From the NCBI GenBank assembly GCA_963828285.1, contig CAWHEB010000002.1, forward strand, positions 558,001 through 622,000: a DNA stretch of 64,000 nt. Direction: 5' to 3'. Each line of letters starts with the position of its first letter. The first letter of the stretch is position 1. This DNA is from DAIOEK01 sp963828285. GTDB lineage: Bacteria > Chloroflexota > Anaerolineae > Anaerolineales > Anaerolineaceae. A program made the translations under genes and the position numbers. The notes beneath the pieces are model-generated. The model made no database searches and was not told the DNA's origin. It worked only from the letters and a program-made list of their open reading frames with translations. Below are positions 8,831-17,932 of this stretch, in pieces.

Positions 8831-10954
8831 TTGCTGTCAGGAATTGATAAAGTGAGAAGTGTTTTAAAAACATCCAATTCTGACAAGCGAACCGGAATGG
8901 TTCGTAATATCTTCATTTCGTTATTATTTCTATGTATCTTCATTTTGATCGAATGGTGCTCTTTTTCAATCACCAGAGACGGTAGCCATTCCCCCTGGCG
9001 CCCCGCGACAGGAATCTCGTTCTCATTTGGGTTAATATTTTTTCCATTTTCAAGCCTTTTGATTTTCTTAGCAGATTTAATAAGCCAAATTTTTATTTAT
9101 CACCAAGTAATTACATTCCCGTTAGCTGCATCAAGTCTTGCATTTGGATTATTCATTGGTTTATTACCCGGTTTTATCATGCGGGTTTTTAAAGTAAACA
9201 TAAGAATTCATTACGTCCGTGATTACATATTCATTAGCGGATTAGCTCTATTGGTGACAATACTAACCGGTGTCGTCTCAGTCAACTACGATACTATCAT
9301 TACAGGAATACCACCAACTCTACCATTACACAATTTTATTTTCCATTGGTTTCGTGATTTCCTGGGCATTTTTTCTCTCTCATTTCTTATTCTGGTAATT
9401 CGTGATCATTTATTAGATACATTGGATTTAAAAAGGTCATCCAAAATAAATGCTGTTCGGATATGGCAAAGATTATTAATGATCAGTTATAAGAAAGTCC
9501 TTGAGTTCCTGATCATCATCTTCCTTCTGGGAATAATTATTTTTGAAGTCAGCAGAATTGAACTGCTGCAACAGGTTAATCCTTACTTTTTGGTAATACT
9601 ACCAATGATCTGGTTAGCAATCCGTTTTGGTCGTTTTGGATCATCAGTCACAGCAATATCTTTTTTATCCATTTTTTTACTAACCAATAACAACGATCTT
9701 ACAAATTTATCCACCTTAATAGACATCCAGGTTTTGTGGATCATATTTATCTCAGTGACACTCTTATGCGGGGTTTTTGTCAGTGAAAGAAACCGCTTAA
9801 CCTATCAATTACACCATAGTGAGGATGAGTTCAAATTTCTTGCTGATACTGCTCCGGTGGGAATTTGTAAGACTGATCTTTCCGGGGTGATATCTTATTT
9901 CAACCAGTACATTTTTGAACTGATCCGAACCAATATCGATACCCTTATAGGTGTTCATTTTTTTGATTTGATATACCCTGAGGATCAAGCAACTGTTTCT
10001 TCAATGCTTGAAATCTCTAAATTAGATGGTAAGGAATTTATCCTCTCATTCCGATTATCACAAAAGAAGAAGACTCCCGTCTGGGTACAAGGAACCTTCA
10101 CTCCACAGATAGATAGCAATTGTAATATTCAAAATTACCTGATTACCTGCATCGATATCACCCACTATAAAGAACGCGAAGAGTTGATCTCAACGAGCGA
10201 ACGTACCTTAACTGCCTTCCTGGATAATCTCCCTGACCCAGCCTGGCTAAAAGATAAAGATGGAAATTACCTGGCCATCAACCGTGAAATGGAAGTATTG
10301 TACAAGAGGGATCGATCAGAATTTCTTGGAAAAGATGATATTGAAGTCTGGGGCGAAAAAGAAGGTGGGTTTTACCAAAAAACAGACCAGATCGTGCTTG
10401 AATCAGAAAAACCAATGCGGTTTGAAGCGAGACTGTTCCCTGATGATGATGTACATTGGTATGAAACCGTAAAAACCGCCTTAATTATTGATGGCGAAGT
10501 ATTTGGTACAACCGGTATTGCGAGAGATATTTCTGATAGAAGAATTACTGAAACAGCGTTAAAAGAGAGTGAACAGAGGTTAATGGGGTTGTTAAATAAC
10601 ATCCCGGATCTTGCCTGGATGAAAGACCGGGATAAAAGAGTACTGGCAGTAAATGAGACTTTTTGCAAGGCGTTTAAATTTCAAGAGGAAGAAGTTATTG
10701 GGAAAAACAATAGGGATTTATTCCCGAAAGATGTGGCGGAGAAATTTGATATTGATGATGATGAAGTAATGACCCTTGGAAGACCAAAAGTCATTGAAGA
10801 AGCGATTCCGAATGAAGAAGGATATCTCTCCTGGTATGAAACCATAAAAATGCCCCTATTTGATGAGTTCCATCACATAGTTGGCATTACCGGCATTTCA
10901 AGGGAAATAACCAATCGAAAACGTGCCGATGAAGCCTATGCAACGTCGTCTTAA
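8831..10954 (+). CDS. MASE1-PAS sensor, N-terminal part of a split diguanylate cyclase
   Basis: The N-terminal ~300 residues form a multi-helix membrane sensor of MASE1 type (note WRPATGISF), followed by three PAS domains (HSEDEFKFLADTAP, AFLDNLPDPAWLKD, GLLNNIPDLAWMKD), each ending in a typical D-I-T/R-x-x-R linker. The frame stops just after RKRADEA. One extra T at 10937 explains this: removing it joins the protein to the next ORF, giving about 1344 residues. The start is uncertain: TTG 8831 has GGGGGAA before it, GTG 8852 has AGGA, and ATG 8762 lies upstream of the extended -10 box. The protein should sense a membrane or small-molecule signal and control c-di-GMP. Confidence 0.75.
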   Translation: MLSGIDKVRSVLKTSNSDKRTGMVRNIFISLLFLCIFILIEWCSFSITRDGSHSPWRPATGISFSFGLIFFPFSSLLIFLADLISQIFIYHQVITFPLAASSLAFGLFIGLLPGFIMRVFKVNIRIHYVRDYIFISGLALLVTILTGVVSVNYDTIITGIPPTLPLHNFIFHWFRDFLGIFSLSFLILVIRDHLLDTLDLKRSSKINAVRIWQRLLMISYKKVLEFLIIIFLLGIIIFEVSRIELLQQVNPYFLVILPMIWLAIRFGRFGSSVTAISFLSIFLLTNNNDLTNLSTLIDIQVLWIIFISVTLLCGVFVSERNRLTYQLHHSEDEFKFLADTAPVGICKTDLSGVISYFNQYIFELIRTNIDTLIGVHFFDLIYPEDQATVSSMLEISKLDGKEFILSFRLSQKKKTPVWVQGTFTPQIDSNCNIQNYLITCIDITHYKEREELISTSERTLTAFLDNLPDPAWLKDKDGNYLAINREMEVLYKRDRSEFLGKDDIEVWGEKEGGFYQKTDQIVLESEKPMRFEARLFPDDDVHWYETVKTALIIDGEVFGTTGIARDISDRRITETALKESEQRLMGLLNNIPDLAWMKDRDKRVLAVNETFCKAFKFQEEEVIGKNNRDLFPKDVAEKFDIDDDEVMTLGRPKVIEEAIPNEEGYLSWYETIKMPLFDEFHHIVGITGISREITNRKRADEAYATSS

Positions 10955-12866
10955 TATGGAGAAAGTGATTTCTTCTATTTCCTCCGAATTAATGACCATC
11001 AATCCTGAAACTGCTGATAATGTGATCAATCGGATACTTGGAGAACTCGCAATTTTTACACAGGCTGACCGTTGTTCTCTCACATTATTGGATAAGGGTG
11101 AGATATCGATCAATACCCTCTATCAATGGTGTATTCCCGGTGTAGATCGAAGAATAGTGAATTTTTCCGGTGAATCGCACGGATATAAATGGTTAGCTGA
11201 AAAGTTTAAGAAAAAAGAAATTATTGGTTGTAAAAGAGTTACTGATTTGCCAACCAATGCAATAACAGAAATTGAACACTGGCTCGACCAAGGAATTGTA
11301 TCGCTGTTGATTATTCCGATTGGCTCAACATCCCAACAGAACGATGCTGTAATTGGAGTTGAAACATTAGATAACGAGCGAAATTGGACTGAAGACGATC
11401 ACCAGGTACTACAAATCGCCGGAGAAATGATCGTCACGAGCCTAGCCAAGTTAGAGAGTGACCAAAAACTTCGTTTAGCTGAAGCACGGTACAGACTTGT
11501 CGTCGAACAAATTTCAGCAGTAGTATATATCGACAGTGCAGACACTTTATCTTCTGGTGTCTATATGTCACCTCAAATTAAACCGATGACAGGATACACT
11601 CCGGAAGAATTACTCAGCGACCCATCTTTATACTGGCGAATTGTACATCCTGATGATCGTGATTGGCTCCTGGATCTTAACAGTCAAACAAATCTGACAG
11701 GTGAACCATTCACAACCGAGTATCGGTTGGTTACTCGCGATGGTAAAGTGATCTGGGTGCAGGACAATGCAATCTTATCCAAAGGTGAGAATGGTATTAG
11801 CCAGTGGCATGGGGTAATATTTGATATTTCCGCCAGGAAACAGATTGAACAGGCACTAGGTGTCAGTCAGTCCAGGTATTCTGAATTATTTGAAAACTCT
11901 CCAGTCTCTCTTTGGGAGGAGGATTTTTCAAGAGTTAAGAAGCGGATTGAACAATTAAAACGCCAAGGTACGGTTGATTTCCACGAATACTTGCTCGCTC
12001 ATCCGAAGGAAGTAAAGAACCTTATCAGCATGGTGGGTATTATTGATGTAAATCAAACCGCACTTAAGCTTACTGGGTTCTCAGATAAAGAATCGCTTCT
12101 GGCTGATTTTACTGATCTAAGAATGGTTCGTCCTGATGGTCTTTTCCTCGATGAATTTACCAACATTGCAAATGGGTATACACAATTCGAAGTGGAAGGT
12201 CCAAACGATATTGTCAATGGAGAAGTTCTATATCATAATGTTCGTTTTATCGTTCTGCCTGGATACGAAAACACACTAGAACGGGTAATAGTTGCCGTTA
12301 CTGATATTACTGAAAGAAAAGCAACCGAGGAACAACTAATTTATCTTTCAACGCACGACAGCCTGACAGGTCTTTTTTCACGAAGTTTCTTTGAAACAGA
12401 ATTACAAAGGCTGCAAGATAGTAGGCAATATCCCATCAGCATATTAATGGCAGACGCAGATAGGTTGAAGGAAACCAATGATAAAGAAGGTCATGCTGCT
12501 GGGGATAAACTGATCATTCGAGCTGCTCAATTACTCAGATTAATGTTCAGACCGGAAGACGTCGTTGCCAGAATTGGTGGGGATGAATTTGCGGTGATCA
12601 TTCCAAAGACCGACGAGACGTCGGCCACCAAGTTATTAGACAGGTTTCATGCATTGATAGAACAGGAAAACCAAAATCATCCTGAATTGCCTGCCCTCGG
12701 ATTATCCATTGGAATCGCAACAGCAGAAAATGGTATGCCGTTGACCGAGTTATTACGAGAAGCAGACCGGAAGATGTATCACGATAAGGAGATGAAGAGG
12801 AAGATCTCTCCCTCCTCTGTTAGGTCCGAAAAACCTCTTAAAGTAAGATTTAGGGCTAAAAAATAA
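10938..12866 (+). CDS. GAF-PAS-PAS-GGDEF, C-terminal part of the split diguanylate cyclase
   Basis: This part holds a GAF domain (about residues 10-170), a PAS domain with a PAC segment (about 180-310), a divergent PAS-like region (about 320-460) and a GGDEF domain with an intact GGDEF signature. Counting from a possible start at 10923, GGDEF is residues 552-556. An RPED inhibition site lies exactly five residues before it, which predicts product feedback by c-di-GMP. It should synthesise c-di-GMP from two GTP. It begins in mid-linker (QRRLNMEK directly continues RKRADEA), so it is best read as the continuation of the MASE1 protein after a one-base insertion at 10937. Confidence 0.85.
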   Translation: MQRRLNMEKVISSISSELMTINPETADNVINRILGELAIFTQADRCSLTLLDKGEISINTLYQWCIPGVDRRIVNFSGESHGYKWLAEKFKKKEIIGCKRVTDLPTNAITEIEHWLDQGIVSLLIIPIGSTSQQNDAVIGVETLDNERNWTEDDHQVLQIAGEMIVTSLAKLESDQKLRLAEARYRLVVEQISAVVYIDSADTLSSGVYMSPQIKPMTGYTPEELLSDPSLYWRIVHPDDRDWLLDLNSQTNLTGEPFTTEYRLVTRDGKVIWVQDNAILSKGENGISQWHGVIFDISARKQIEQALGVSQSRYSELFENSPVSLWEEDFSRVKKRIEQLKRQGTVDFHEYLLAHPKEVKNLISMVGIIDVNQTALKLTGFSDKESLLADFTDLRMVRPDGLFLDEFTNIANGYTQFEVEGPNDIVNGEVLYHNVRFIVLPGYENTLERVIVAVTDITERKATEEQLIYLSTHDSLTGLFSRSFFETELQRLQDSRQYPISILMADADRLKETNDKEGHAAGDKLIIRAAQLLRLMFRPEDVVARIGGDEFAVIIPKTDETSATKLLDRFHALIEQENQNHPELPALGLSIGIATAENGMPLTELLREADRKMYHDKEMKRKISPSSVRSEKPLKVRFRAKK

Positions 12867-12895
12867 TTGTAAAGTCTAGGGAGTTTTCCAATGAA

Positions 12896-12929
12896 AAACC
12901 GCCTGAATGATTTTACTTTCAGGCGGTTT
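12896..12929. terminator. Terminator between converging genes
   Basis: AAACCGCCTGAA and TTCAGGCGGTTT form a 12-bp stem around a 10-nt loop, between the GGDEF gene and the first SH3-type lipoprotein gene. Confidence 0.85.
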
Positions 12930-12946
12930 ACTCTTATTTATTCGAT

Positions 12947-13810
12947 TTATGGAACACAATCAACGACAATGTGGATCTTATCATCACTTAAAGTAAATGG
13001 TTCATACAACTTAAACCTGATATAACCGTTCGTATCGGCATTGATCGTCATAGTCTGGAACCAGGTTTCATCTTCGGCTTTTTTAAATGTGTAATCGACA
13101 TAGTCAAAAGTATGCGGAAAATCAGCCGTCCACCGGAAACGAACTTCAGTAGGCATATCAGTCACGATAGTTCCTCTTAGAGTAATATCTATTGGACATG
13201 CACCTGTGTAATTGGTTTCTGCAGCACTACTGGATAGTGAAATTGTTGGCTGCTCTGGTGTTGGTGTTGGCGGGGCTGCAATAATTGGCAGATTAGACGT
13301 ATCACCTTCTACTCTGGTCGTATTTGCCCATACCCAACAATATTTGGTGCTTGTCAGCGGATTTTGGATATACCACCATGTACCGGCGTTGTTTCTTCCC
13401 ATAACCACAGAGGATTGCCCTACAAACAACCCTGTGATCATTGGATACACCGGACCTGGTCCTGATCGGCAGTTGGTATCAACATTGGCAGAAATTGTCG
13501 GATTTCCAGAAGACGGTGTCCTTGTGGCAACCGGATTTTGGGTCTCGATTGGAACAATTATAGGTGTATTCTCCACCGTTGCGGTTTGTGTGGGAATTTC
13601 GGGAGTAGCTGTAATGACTATAGGTGGTAATGGCGTAGAAGATGCTTGATTGATAAACGCGCCAAGCGTGAGTGTTGTCATAATTGTTCCCGCTGCCTGT
13701 GTGTACGCTTCACTTGGATCTTGAGGCGTCGCTACTCCAGGAAAACTGCATCCGGTTAATATGGAAAATATGATAAGCAAGTAGAGTATTCTTATAGTCC
13801 GGTTTCTCAT
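12947..13810 (-). CDS. Lipoprotein with SH3-like domain (paralogue 1 of 3)
   Basis: The 287-residue protein begins with a lipoprotein signal (ILTGC lipobox) and a Thr/Pro-rich linker. An SH3b-like domain follows with the motifs DTNCRSGPGPVY, GTWWYIQNP and YCWVW, and then a C-terminal beta-rich domain. The Cys in NCR and the Cys in YCW are shared by all three paralogues and may form a disulfide. SH3b domains often bind cell-wall peptides, so an envelope-binding role is likely but unproven. The ribosome binding site is GAGGAGA; a perfect 17-bp palindrome lies just upstream in the leader. Confidence 0.75.
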   Translation of the reverse strand: MRNRTIRILYLLIIFSILTGCSFPGVATPQDPSEAYTQAAGTIMTTLTLGAFINQASSTPLPPIVITATPEIPTQTATVENTPIIVPIETQNPVATRTPSSGNPTISANVDTNCRSGPGPVYPMITGLFVGQSSVVMGRNNAGTWWYIQNPLTSTKYCWVWANTTRVEGDTSNLPIIAAPPTPTPEQPTISLSSSAAETNYTGACPIDITLRGTIVTDMPTEVRFRWTADFPHTFDYVDYTFKKAEDETWFQTMTINADTNGYIRFKLYEPFTLSDDKIHIVVDCVP

Positions 13811-13821
13811 TTAATCTCCTC

Positions 13822-13838
13822 AACGATTTGAAATCGTT
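13822..13838 (-). promoter_or_regulatory. Palindrome in the leader of SH3 lipoprotein gene 1
   Basis: AACGATTT-x-AAATCGTT, an exact inverted repeat with 8-bp arms, lies between a possible -10 (TTATAAC) and the ribosome binding site. It may be an operator or a small RNA hairpin. Confidence 0.35.
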
Positions 13839-13882
13839 AATCAAGTTATAACCCTTATTCCACTGAATAACAACCATATACT

Positions 13883-13912
13883 AAAACAGCCAGCATTCTG
13901 CTGGCTGTTTTG
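13883..13912 (-). terminator. Terminator after SH3 lipoprotein gene 2
   Basis: On the minus strand AAAACAGCCAGCAG pairs with CTGGCTGTTTT, ending in a short T-run, between paralogues 2 and 1. Confidence 0.8.
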
Positions 13913-13927
13913 AAGCTGTCAAATCAA

Positions 13928-14815
13928 TTATTTGTTTTGGCAATTAACAATATAATGGGCACCATCCATGATCTCATTGAATGGATAAATGATCTGGAAT
14001 CTGACCTTATTATTTGATGAACTCACTGGATGGAATGTGTAATTGAGGACACGTGAGCCATTCGCAGGCAATGTTATCCATCCATGGTCACCAATAACAC
14101 CACCTTTTTTCAACCAGCGATACCCGATCGTTTGTGCTTTATCGCTTGTGATGTACACATTGAAAGACACTTCCAATGGGCATTTGCCTTCTACATAGTC
14201 TGTAAAGTTATAAATATTTGCTGTGATATTTGGCACACCCGGCGTAGGAGTCCATGGATCGCGATAAACCGGCACCTCTGATGTATCGCCTTCAACTTCG
14301 GATGTCCACTTGGAAACCCAACAATGATAATCTGGATATGTCGGATTATCCACCCACCACCAGGAGCGACCTTCATTGACTCCCCTGACCGGAAGGACCA
14401 GATCAGTGGTTACATATCCCTCTACACGGTATACGCGGCTGGGACCAGCCCGGCAGTTGGTATCCTCAGTTACATGCAGCATCGGTGTTTCTGGTGCCAA
14501 AGTAGGCATCACCGTTGATGTGGCCAATTCTAACGTAGGGATTATCTCAGCTGGTGGTTCGGTTGGCAGTGGCTCTGGTGTATCAGTTGCCGGTGGAAGC
14601 TCAGTTTCGGTCGGTAATTCTCCAACCGCACTCAACGCATTGATTGTCATTTCAACGCTCATAGTTTCTGCTGCCTGGGTAAAAAATACAGCAGGGTCTT
14701 GAGATTGTTGAGTACCCGCAGCACCTGGCAATAAATTGCAGGAGGATAGCAGCAATAACAATATAAGTAATAAACCGGAAATACGGATTAGTTTGGGCAG
14801 CATACTTCCCTCCAC
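13928..14815 (-). CDS. Lipoprotein with SH3-like domain (paralogue 2 of 3)
   Basis: A 295-residue lipoprotein (LLSSC lipobox) with the same plan as its neighbours: Thr/Glu/Pro-rich linker, SH3b-like domain (DTNCRAGPSRVY, SWWWVDNP, HCWVSKW), then a beta domain near residue 205 onward that begins KCPLEV. An internal ATG four codons in (MLPKLIR) is an alternative start. The family is not assigned a function. Each of the three genes has its own terminator or leader, so they may be expressed independently. Confidence 0.75.
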   Translation of the reverse strand: MEGSMLPKLIRISGLLLILLLLLSSCNLLPGAAGTQQSQDPAVFFTQAAETMSVEMTINALSAVGELPTETELPPATDTPEPLPTEPPAEIIPTLELATSTVMPTLAPETPMLHVTEDTNCRAGPSRVYRVEGYVTTDLVLPVRGVNEGRSWWWVDNPTYPDYHCWVSKWTSEVEGDTSEVPVYRDPWTPTPGVPNITANIYNFTDYVEGKCPLEVSFNVYITSDKAQTIGYRWLKKGGVIGDHGWITLPANGSRVLNYTFHPVSSSNNKVRFQIIYPFNEIMDGAHYIVNCQNK

Positions 14816-14956
14816 AAAACCTAGATGTTTTAATTATAACAAGCAGATTTTACGCTGCAAGGATCATACCGATTAGCTGGTTTTCGTATACCATTTTTTT
14901 AGAAGTTTTTCTAAATGACAACCTGCTTTTTGAATAAAACATCCAAATTAAAACAA

Positions 14957-14981
14957 ACAATCCCTGATAACCAGGGATTGT
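14957..14981 (-). terminator. Terminator after SH3 lipoprotein gene 3
   Basis: ACAATCCCTG pairs with CAGGGATTGT around a 5-nt loop; on the minus strand it is followed by TTGTTTT. It separates paralogue 3 from paralogue 2. Confidence 0.8.
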
Positions 14982-15002
14982 TGTATTGTTAAAACTTGGT
15001 TT

Positions 15003-15875
15003 CTAAGGACAGTCCAATTCAAAGTAAACTTTGGGTGTCTTTGTCGTTACAGGACTGGTAATTCTGAATTGAATCCAATCTTCTCGATCAGCCTTGTAGG
15101 TTTTGGTGAATGTCACTGTCTTTGTGCCATCATCGAGGAAAGATAAGGTGCCTTCTTTTAAAGTATCGCCTGCACTATTGAAAATGATATATGTAAAGTT
15201 CGTTCCACGATCACTCTTCAATGTGGCGGTGATATCAAAAGTTTGCGGACAGGTCGCAGATACGGAAGGAGATATCGATAGAGAGAGATCAACCCGTGGT
15301 AACGGTTTTACTGGAGTAGGCGGTGATGATATTTCTTGAACATAATTTGTATTGTCTTTTACCTCAGTCGATGCTCCCCAGACCCAACAATAACGTGGAT
15401 CCTCGCGTTCAGGATTCTTGATATACCACCAACCCTCGCCTACAAGTTTTCCTACAACTTGAGATGTATCACCAGCCTTGAATGTAGCCACATAGTCAAA
15501 AGCCGGATCAGGACCCTGTCGGCAGTTAGTATCCAACCTGGCTACAATATTGGGAAGAGCTACTCCAGTTACAGGAGGTTCCCAGGATGTTGGGGTGGCT
15601 TCTTTAAATAAATTCACTGCGATTGTCGGTACTGCGATCATCACAGTCGCAGTTGGTTCTTCTGTCGCAGTTGGCAATACTTCTTCAGTCGCTGTAGGCA
15701 TCAAAGCAGCATTTCTGGTGAGTTCAACAGCAATGGTCTGGGCAGCTTGGGTATAAACCGGGTTGACATCCAAAGTCGCCTGCGGAGCTTGTGTGGGAGC
15801 TGCTGCCGGAGTGCAGGCTACCAGAAGAAAGGAGAGAGCCAGAATGAGGCTCAGTGTTTTTGTTTTCATATTCAT
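15003..15875 (-). CDS. Lipoprotein with SH3-like domain (paralogue 3 of 3)
   Basis: A 290-residue lipoprotein (LLVAC lipobox) with an Ala/Thr/Pro linker, an SH3b-like domain (DTNCRQGPDPAF, GWWYIKNP, YCWVWG) and a C-terminal beta domain starting near SATCPQTF. It is the most upstream member of the tandem trio on the minus strand. The shared order of parts shows the three arose by duplication, while the sequences have diverged widely outside the motifs. Confidence 0.75.
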   Translation of the reverse strand: MNMKTKTLSLILALSFLLVACTPAAAPTQAPQATLDVNPVYTQAAQTIAVELTRNAALMPTATEEVLPTATEEPTATVMIAVPTIAVNLFKEATPTSWEPPVTGVALPNIVARLDTNCRQGPDPAFDYVATFKAGDTSQVVGKLVGEGWWYIKNPEREDPRYCWVWGASTEVKDNTNYVQEISSPPTPVKPLPRVDLSLSISPSVSATCPQTFDITATLKSDRGTNFTYIIFNSAGDTLKEGTLSFLDDGTKTVTFTKTYKADREDWIQFRITSPVTTKTPKVYFELDCP

Positions 15876-16077
15876 GCGGTTAGTTCCTCCATTTACTATG
15901 GCATATTATGACACATTTTTAAGGTTTTGTGGAATAACCGAATCAGTCCCATGCGAAAGGCAGGATTTTTCGGAAAACGTGGGTTTGGATGAGTTTCAAC
16001 TTACCAAATAAAAAAAGTGTTTCCACGGATATCCACCCTATGCCTTGCTCACATAATCGGTTAAAATTTCTTTCGCC

Positions 16078-16151
16078 GCCCCAGTGGCTCAAGTGGACAG
16101 AGCGAGGCACTCCTAACGCCTAGATTGAGGGTTCGAGTCCCTCCTGGGGCA
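16078..16151 (+). tRNA. tRNA-Arg (anticodon CCT)
   Basis: The 74-nt sequence folds as a cloverleaf: acceptor GCCCCAG/CTGGGGC, D arm GCTC/GAGC, anticodon loop CTCCTAA giving anticodon CCT, and T arm GAGGG-TTCGAGT-CCCTC. The discriminator is A and CCA is not encoded. The anticodon stem has one A-C mismatch next to the loop, as read by eye. Confidence 0.92.
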
Positions 16152-16273
16152 CCTGATACTATAATCAGTCGCTAAATGGTCAGTATTTGGTAATTCGATC
16201 CAATAAATAACAATATCCGTTAATGCTTGTACAGTTCACTCTGAAACTATAATATCTTTTTAATGCATTTCTA

Positions 16274-16301
16274 TTGACATAGAAAAGAACCATGATAAGA
16301 T
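16274..16301 (+). promoter_or_regulatory. Promoter-like sequence facing the 3' end of the SRPBCC gene
   Basis: A perfect TTGACA and TAAGAT are spaced by 16 bp. Transcription would start near 16308, right at a large hairpin, and would run antisense to the 16330-16746 gene. Confidence 0.35.
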
Positions 16302-16307
16302 AAAGAT

Positions 16308-16346
16308 AACAAACGTTTGGGTGCCCCCCTCACCCAGGCGTTTGTT
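16308..16346 (-). terminator. Hairpin at the end of the SRPBCC gene
   Basis: AACAAACG pairs with CGTTTGTT and the inner GGGTG with CACCC, with the stop codon of the minus-strand gene inside the stem. It probably ends or protects that transcript; the T-run on the minus strand is weak. Confidence 0.5.
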
Positions 16347-16746
16347 GCTTAAACAAATATTGATAGTATCCTTGCATGGGGGCAAAATAATAGTCTTCCC
16401 ATCCTTGTTCAAATTCATCTTCCCGACCATCTGGTAAATGTGAATTGGTCAGTACAAGACGAGTCCCATCTCCTTCAGGAATAAGCAGAATATCCAGAAT
16501 TGAATCTTCATCATTTTCACCAAAATCAGTCGTCCGCCATCTTTGGACAATATGATATTCCGGCTCAAGAATGGCTGTTGACCCCATAATGTATCCATCA
16601 TACGCGGAAAACACTCCACCCACTTTGGGATCGATCTTGGCAGGGTAGCCCGTAAACGCGGAATGCGCTTCACTATCCAACCAATCATGATACAGAGTCT
16701 GCTGACTAGCCGGTAAAATCGTAAAGATTTGAACTATTTCGGACAT
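16330..16746 (-). CDS. SRPBCC/AHSA1-type small ligand-binding protein
   Basis: The 138-residue protein shows the START-like SRPBCC pattern seen in AHSA1-domain proteins: an early HDWLDSEAHSAFTG segment, VGGVFSAYDGYIMG, and a late QGWEDYYFAPM helix. Such domains bind hydrophobic ligands or act on the stress response; no substrate can be assigned. A clear relative is encoded at 33039-33458, so the genome carries at least two copies. Confidence 0.75.
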   Translation of the reverse strand: MSEIVQIFTILPASQQTLYHDWLDSEAHSAFTGYPAKIDPKVGGVFSAYDGYIMGSTAILEPEYHIVQRWRTTDFGENDEDSILDILLIPEGDGTRLVLTNSHLPDGREDEFEQGWEDYYFAPMQGYYQYLFKQQTPG

Positions 16747-16881
16747 GATCTACTCCTTGGATGATCTAATCCTACCTTTTCAAGGCTTTCACTCCAACAA
16801 CTCAATGAGGTAACCATCTACAGATTATCAAGTATGTTGGTCATTACCATGGTCCTCTTATTACCCATAAATCACTGTTAA

Positions 16882-17370
16882 TTACTTATTTTGCTTTCCC
16901 AGAAGACGATCTATCACCTGCTCTATCCGTTTAATTCGGGTTTCGGGTTTTACAGCTTCTTCTATCGCTTCGATGTGCTCCCGTTGATGAGAGTAGGAGA
17001 GTTTCTTCCATCTTATTTTTGCAGCGGGTTGAGCCTCCAATGCAGAAAGTAGATCAGCCGGTGGTTCGGCGATTCTTGGCTCTGCATCGAAATCGAGAAC
17101 CATATCTACTACATCTCCAGCTTTTACCCCGACAGCATCCCGCAAATCCCGTTTAATTCCTAAATAATGTACTCCACCATATGGAACAATACTTCCGCGA
17201 AATGGAGTACCATTAATCGTACCTTTCACAGGCACACGTGCCCGGCTACCCCAATAATTCATTACATTGAATGGAATGGCGATGAAAGTGGCCGAACTAT
17301 CAGGTTCACGGGTAAGTGTAGCAGAAAACACCATGGGTTCCTTGTTTGATTCACTCATTTTATTCTCCAT
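16882..17370 (-). CDS. DUF1905/YdeI (OmpD-associated)-family protein
   Basis: The 162-residue protein has an N-terminal DUF1905 domain (FSATLTREPDSSATFIAIP, GSRARVPVKGTINGTPFRG) and a C-terminal YdeI/OmpD-associated segment with AAKIRWKKLSYSHQREH and a Lys/Arg-rich helix. Biochemical function is unknown for the family, although YdeI members have been linked to resistance to some antibacterial peptides. It is a free-standing soluble protein with no obvious partner here. Confidence 0.8.
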   Translation of the reverse strand: MENKMSESNKEPMVFSATLTREPDSSATFIAIPFNVMNYWGSRARVPVKGTINGTPFRGSIVPYGGVHYLGIKRDLRDAVGVKAGDVVDMVLDFDAEPRIAEPPADLLSALEAQPAAKIRWKKLSYSHQREHIEAIEEAVKPETRIKRIEQVIDRLLGKQNK

Positions 17371-17428
17371 TCACTTTTTGTTTGATCCACATCTTGCAGA
17401 TCAATCGCGTAACAACCAATTTAATTAT

Positions 17429-17456
17429 AAAACGAGCGGTGGCAACCGCTCGTTTT
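17429..17456. terminator. Terminator at the end of the liv-linked transcript
   Basis: AAAACGAGCGGT and ACCGCTCGTTTT form a 12-bp stem with a short loop, after the 17476-17868 gene. It is near-symmetric and could act on both strands. Confidence 0.85.
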
Positions 17457-17475
17457 AGTACATAAAGTAATTTTT

Positions 17476-17868
17476 CTATCGCGCGAGCTGTTGTCTGACT
17501 TCAGGTAATTCCACATACCAAAGCAATAATGTGGAAACCAGCATGGAAATTACAGTCATAATCAAGTAGGCAGTATTAACCATTTGTACGCCATTTACAT
17601 CAACTGTTGACTGCGGCATAAACATCAATAAACGGCTGATGATATTGAAGCCTTGAGAAAACGAGAAAAGATAAATTGGCCATGGAGCGATTGATTTTCT
17701 CAAAATCTGTGCGATTCCTACTAGAGCCATCACAACTAGAATCGCTGGCAGCCACCACTCTTGAGAGTTGATATCAAAAGTTGAGGCTGGAAAAAATATA
17801 ATTGGAATCAAGCCTAATACAAGGATTGTCTTGATTACAACAGGTTTTGTAAAACTGGATTGTTTCAT
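17476..17868 (-). CDS. Small four-helix membrane protein linked to the liv operon
   Basis: The 130-residue protein has four predicted transmembrane helices (about 10-28, 36-56, 64-85, 97-118) and no motif I recognise. It follows livF by 64 bp on the same strand, with the terminator only after it, so it is likely the last gene of the liv transcript. A role in amino-acid uptake is a guess from position only. Confidence 0.65.
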   Translation of the reverse strand: MKQSSFTKPVVIKTILVLGLIPIIFFPASTFDINSQEWWLPAILVVMALVGIAQILRKSIAPWPIYLFSFSQGFNIISRLLMFMPQSTVDVNGVQMVNTAYLIMTVISMLVSTLLLWYVELPEVRQQLAR

Positions 17869-17932
17869 AGTCGGATCTTTCTTTTTAGGTAGTAGAGGTC
17901 TCTTTTTTGATAGATGAAATTACCGGATATCA

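Noticed and set aside
17236..17247. CACGTG palindrome resembling the LacI operator
   Set aside because: It is inside the DUF1905 gene and lacks the flanking TGCACA/TGTxCA pattern; a similar coding hit at about 36198 was rejected for the same reason.
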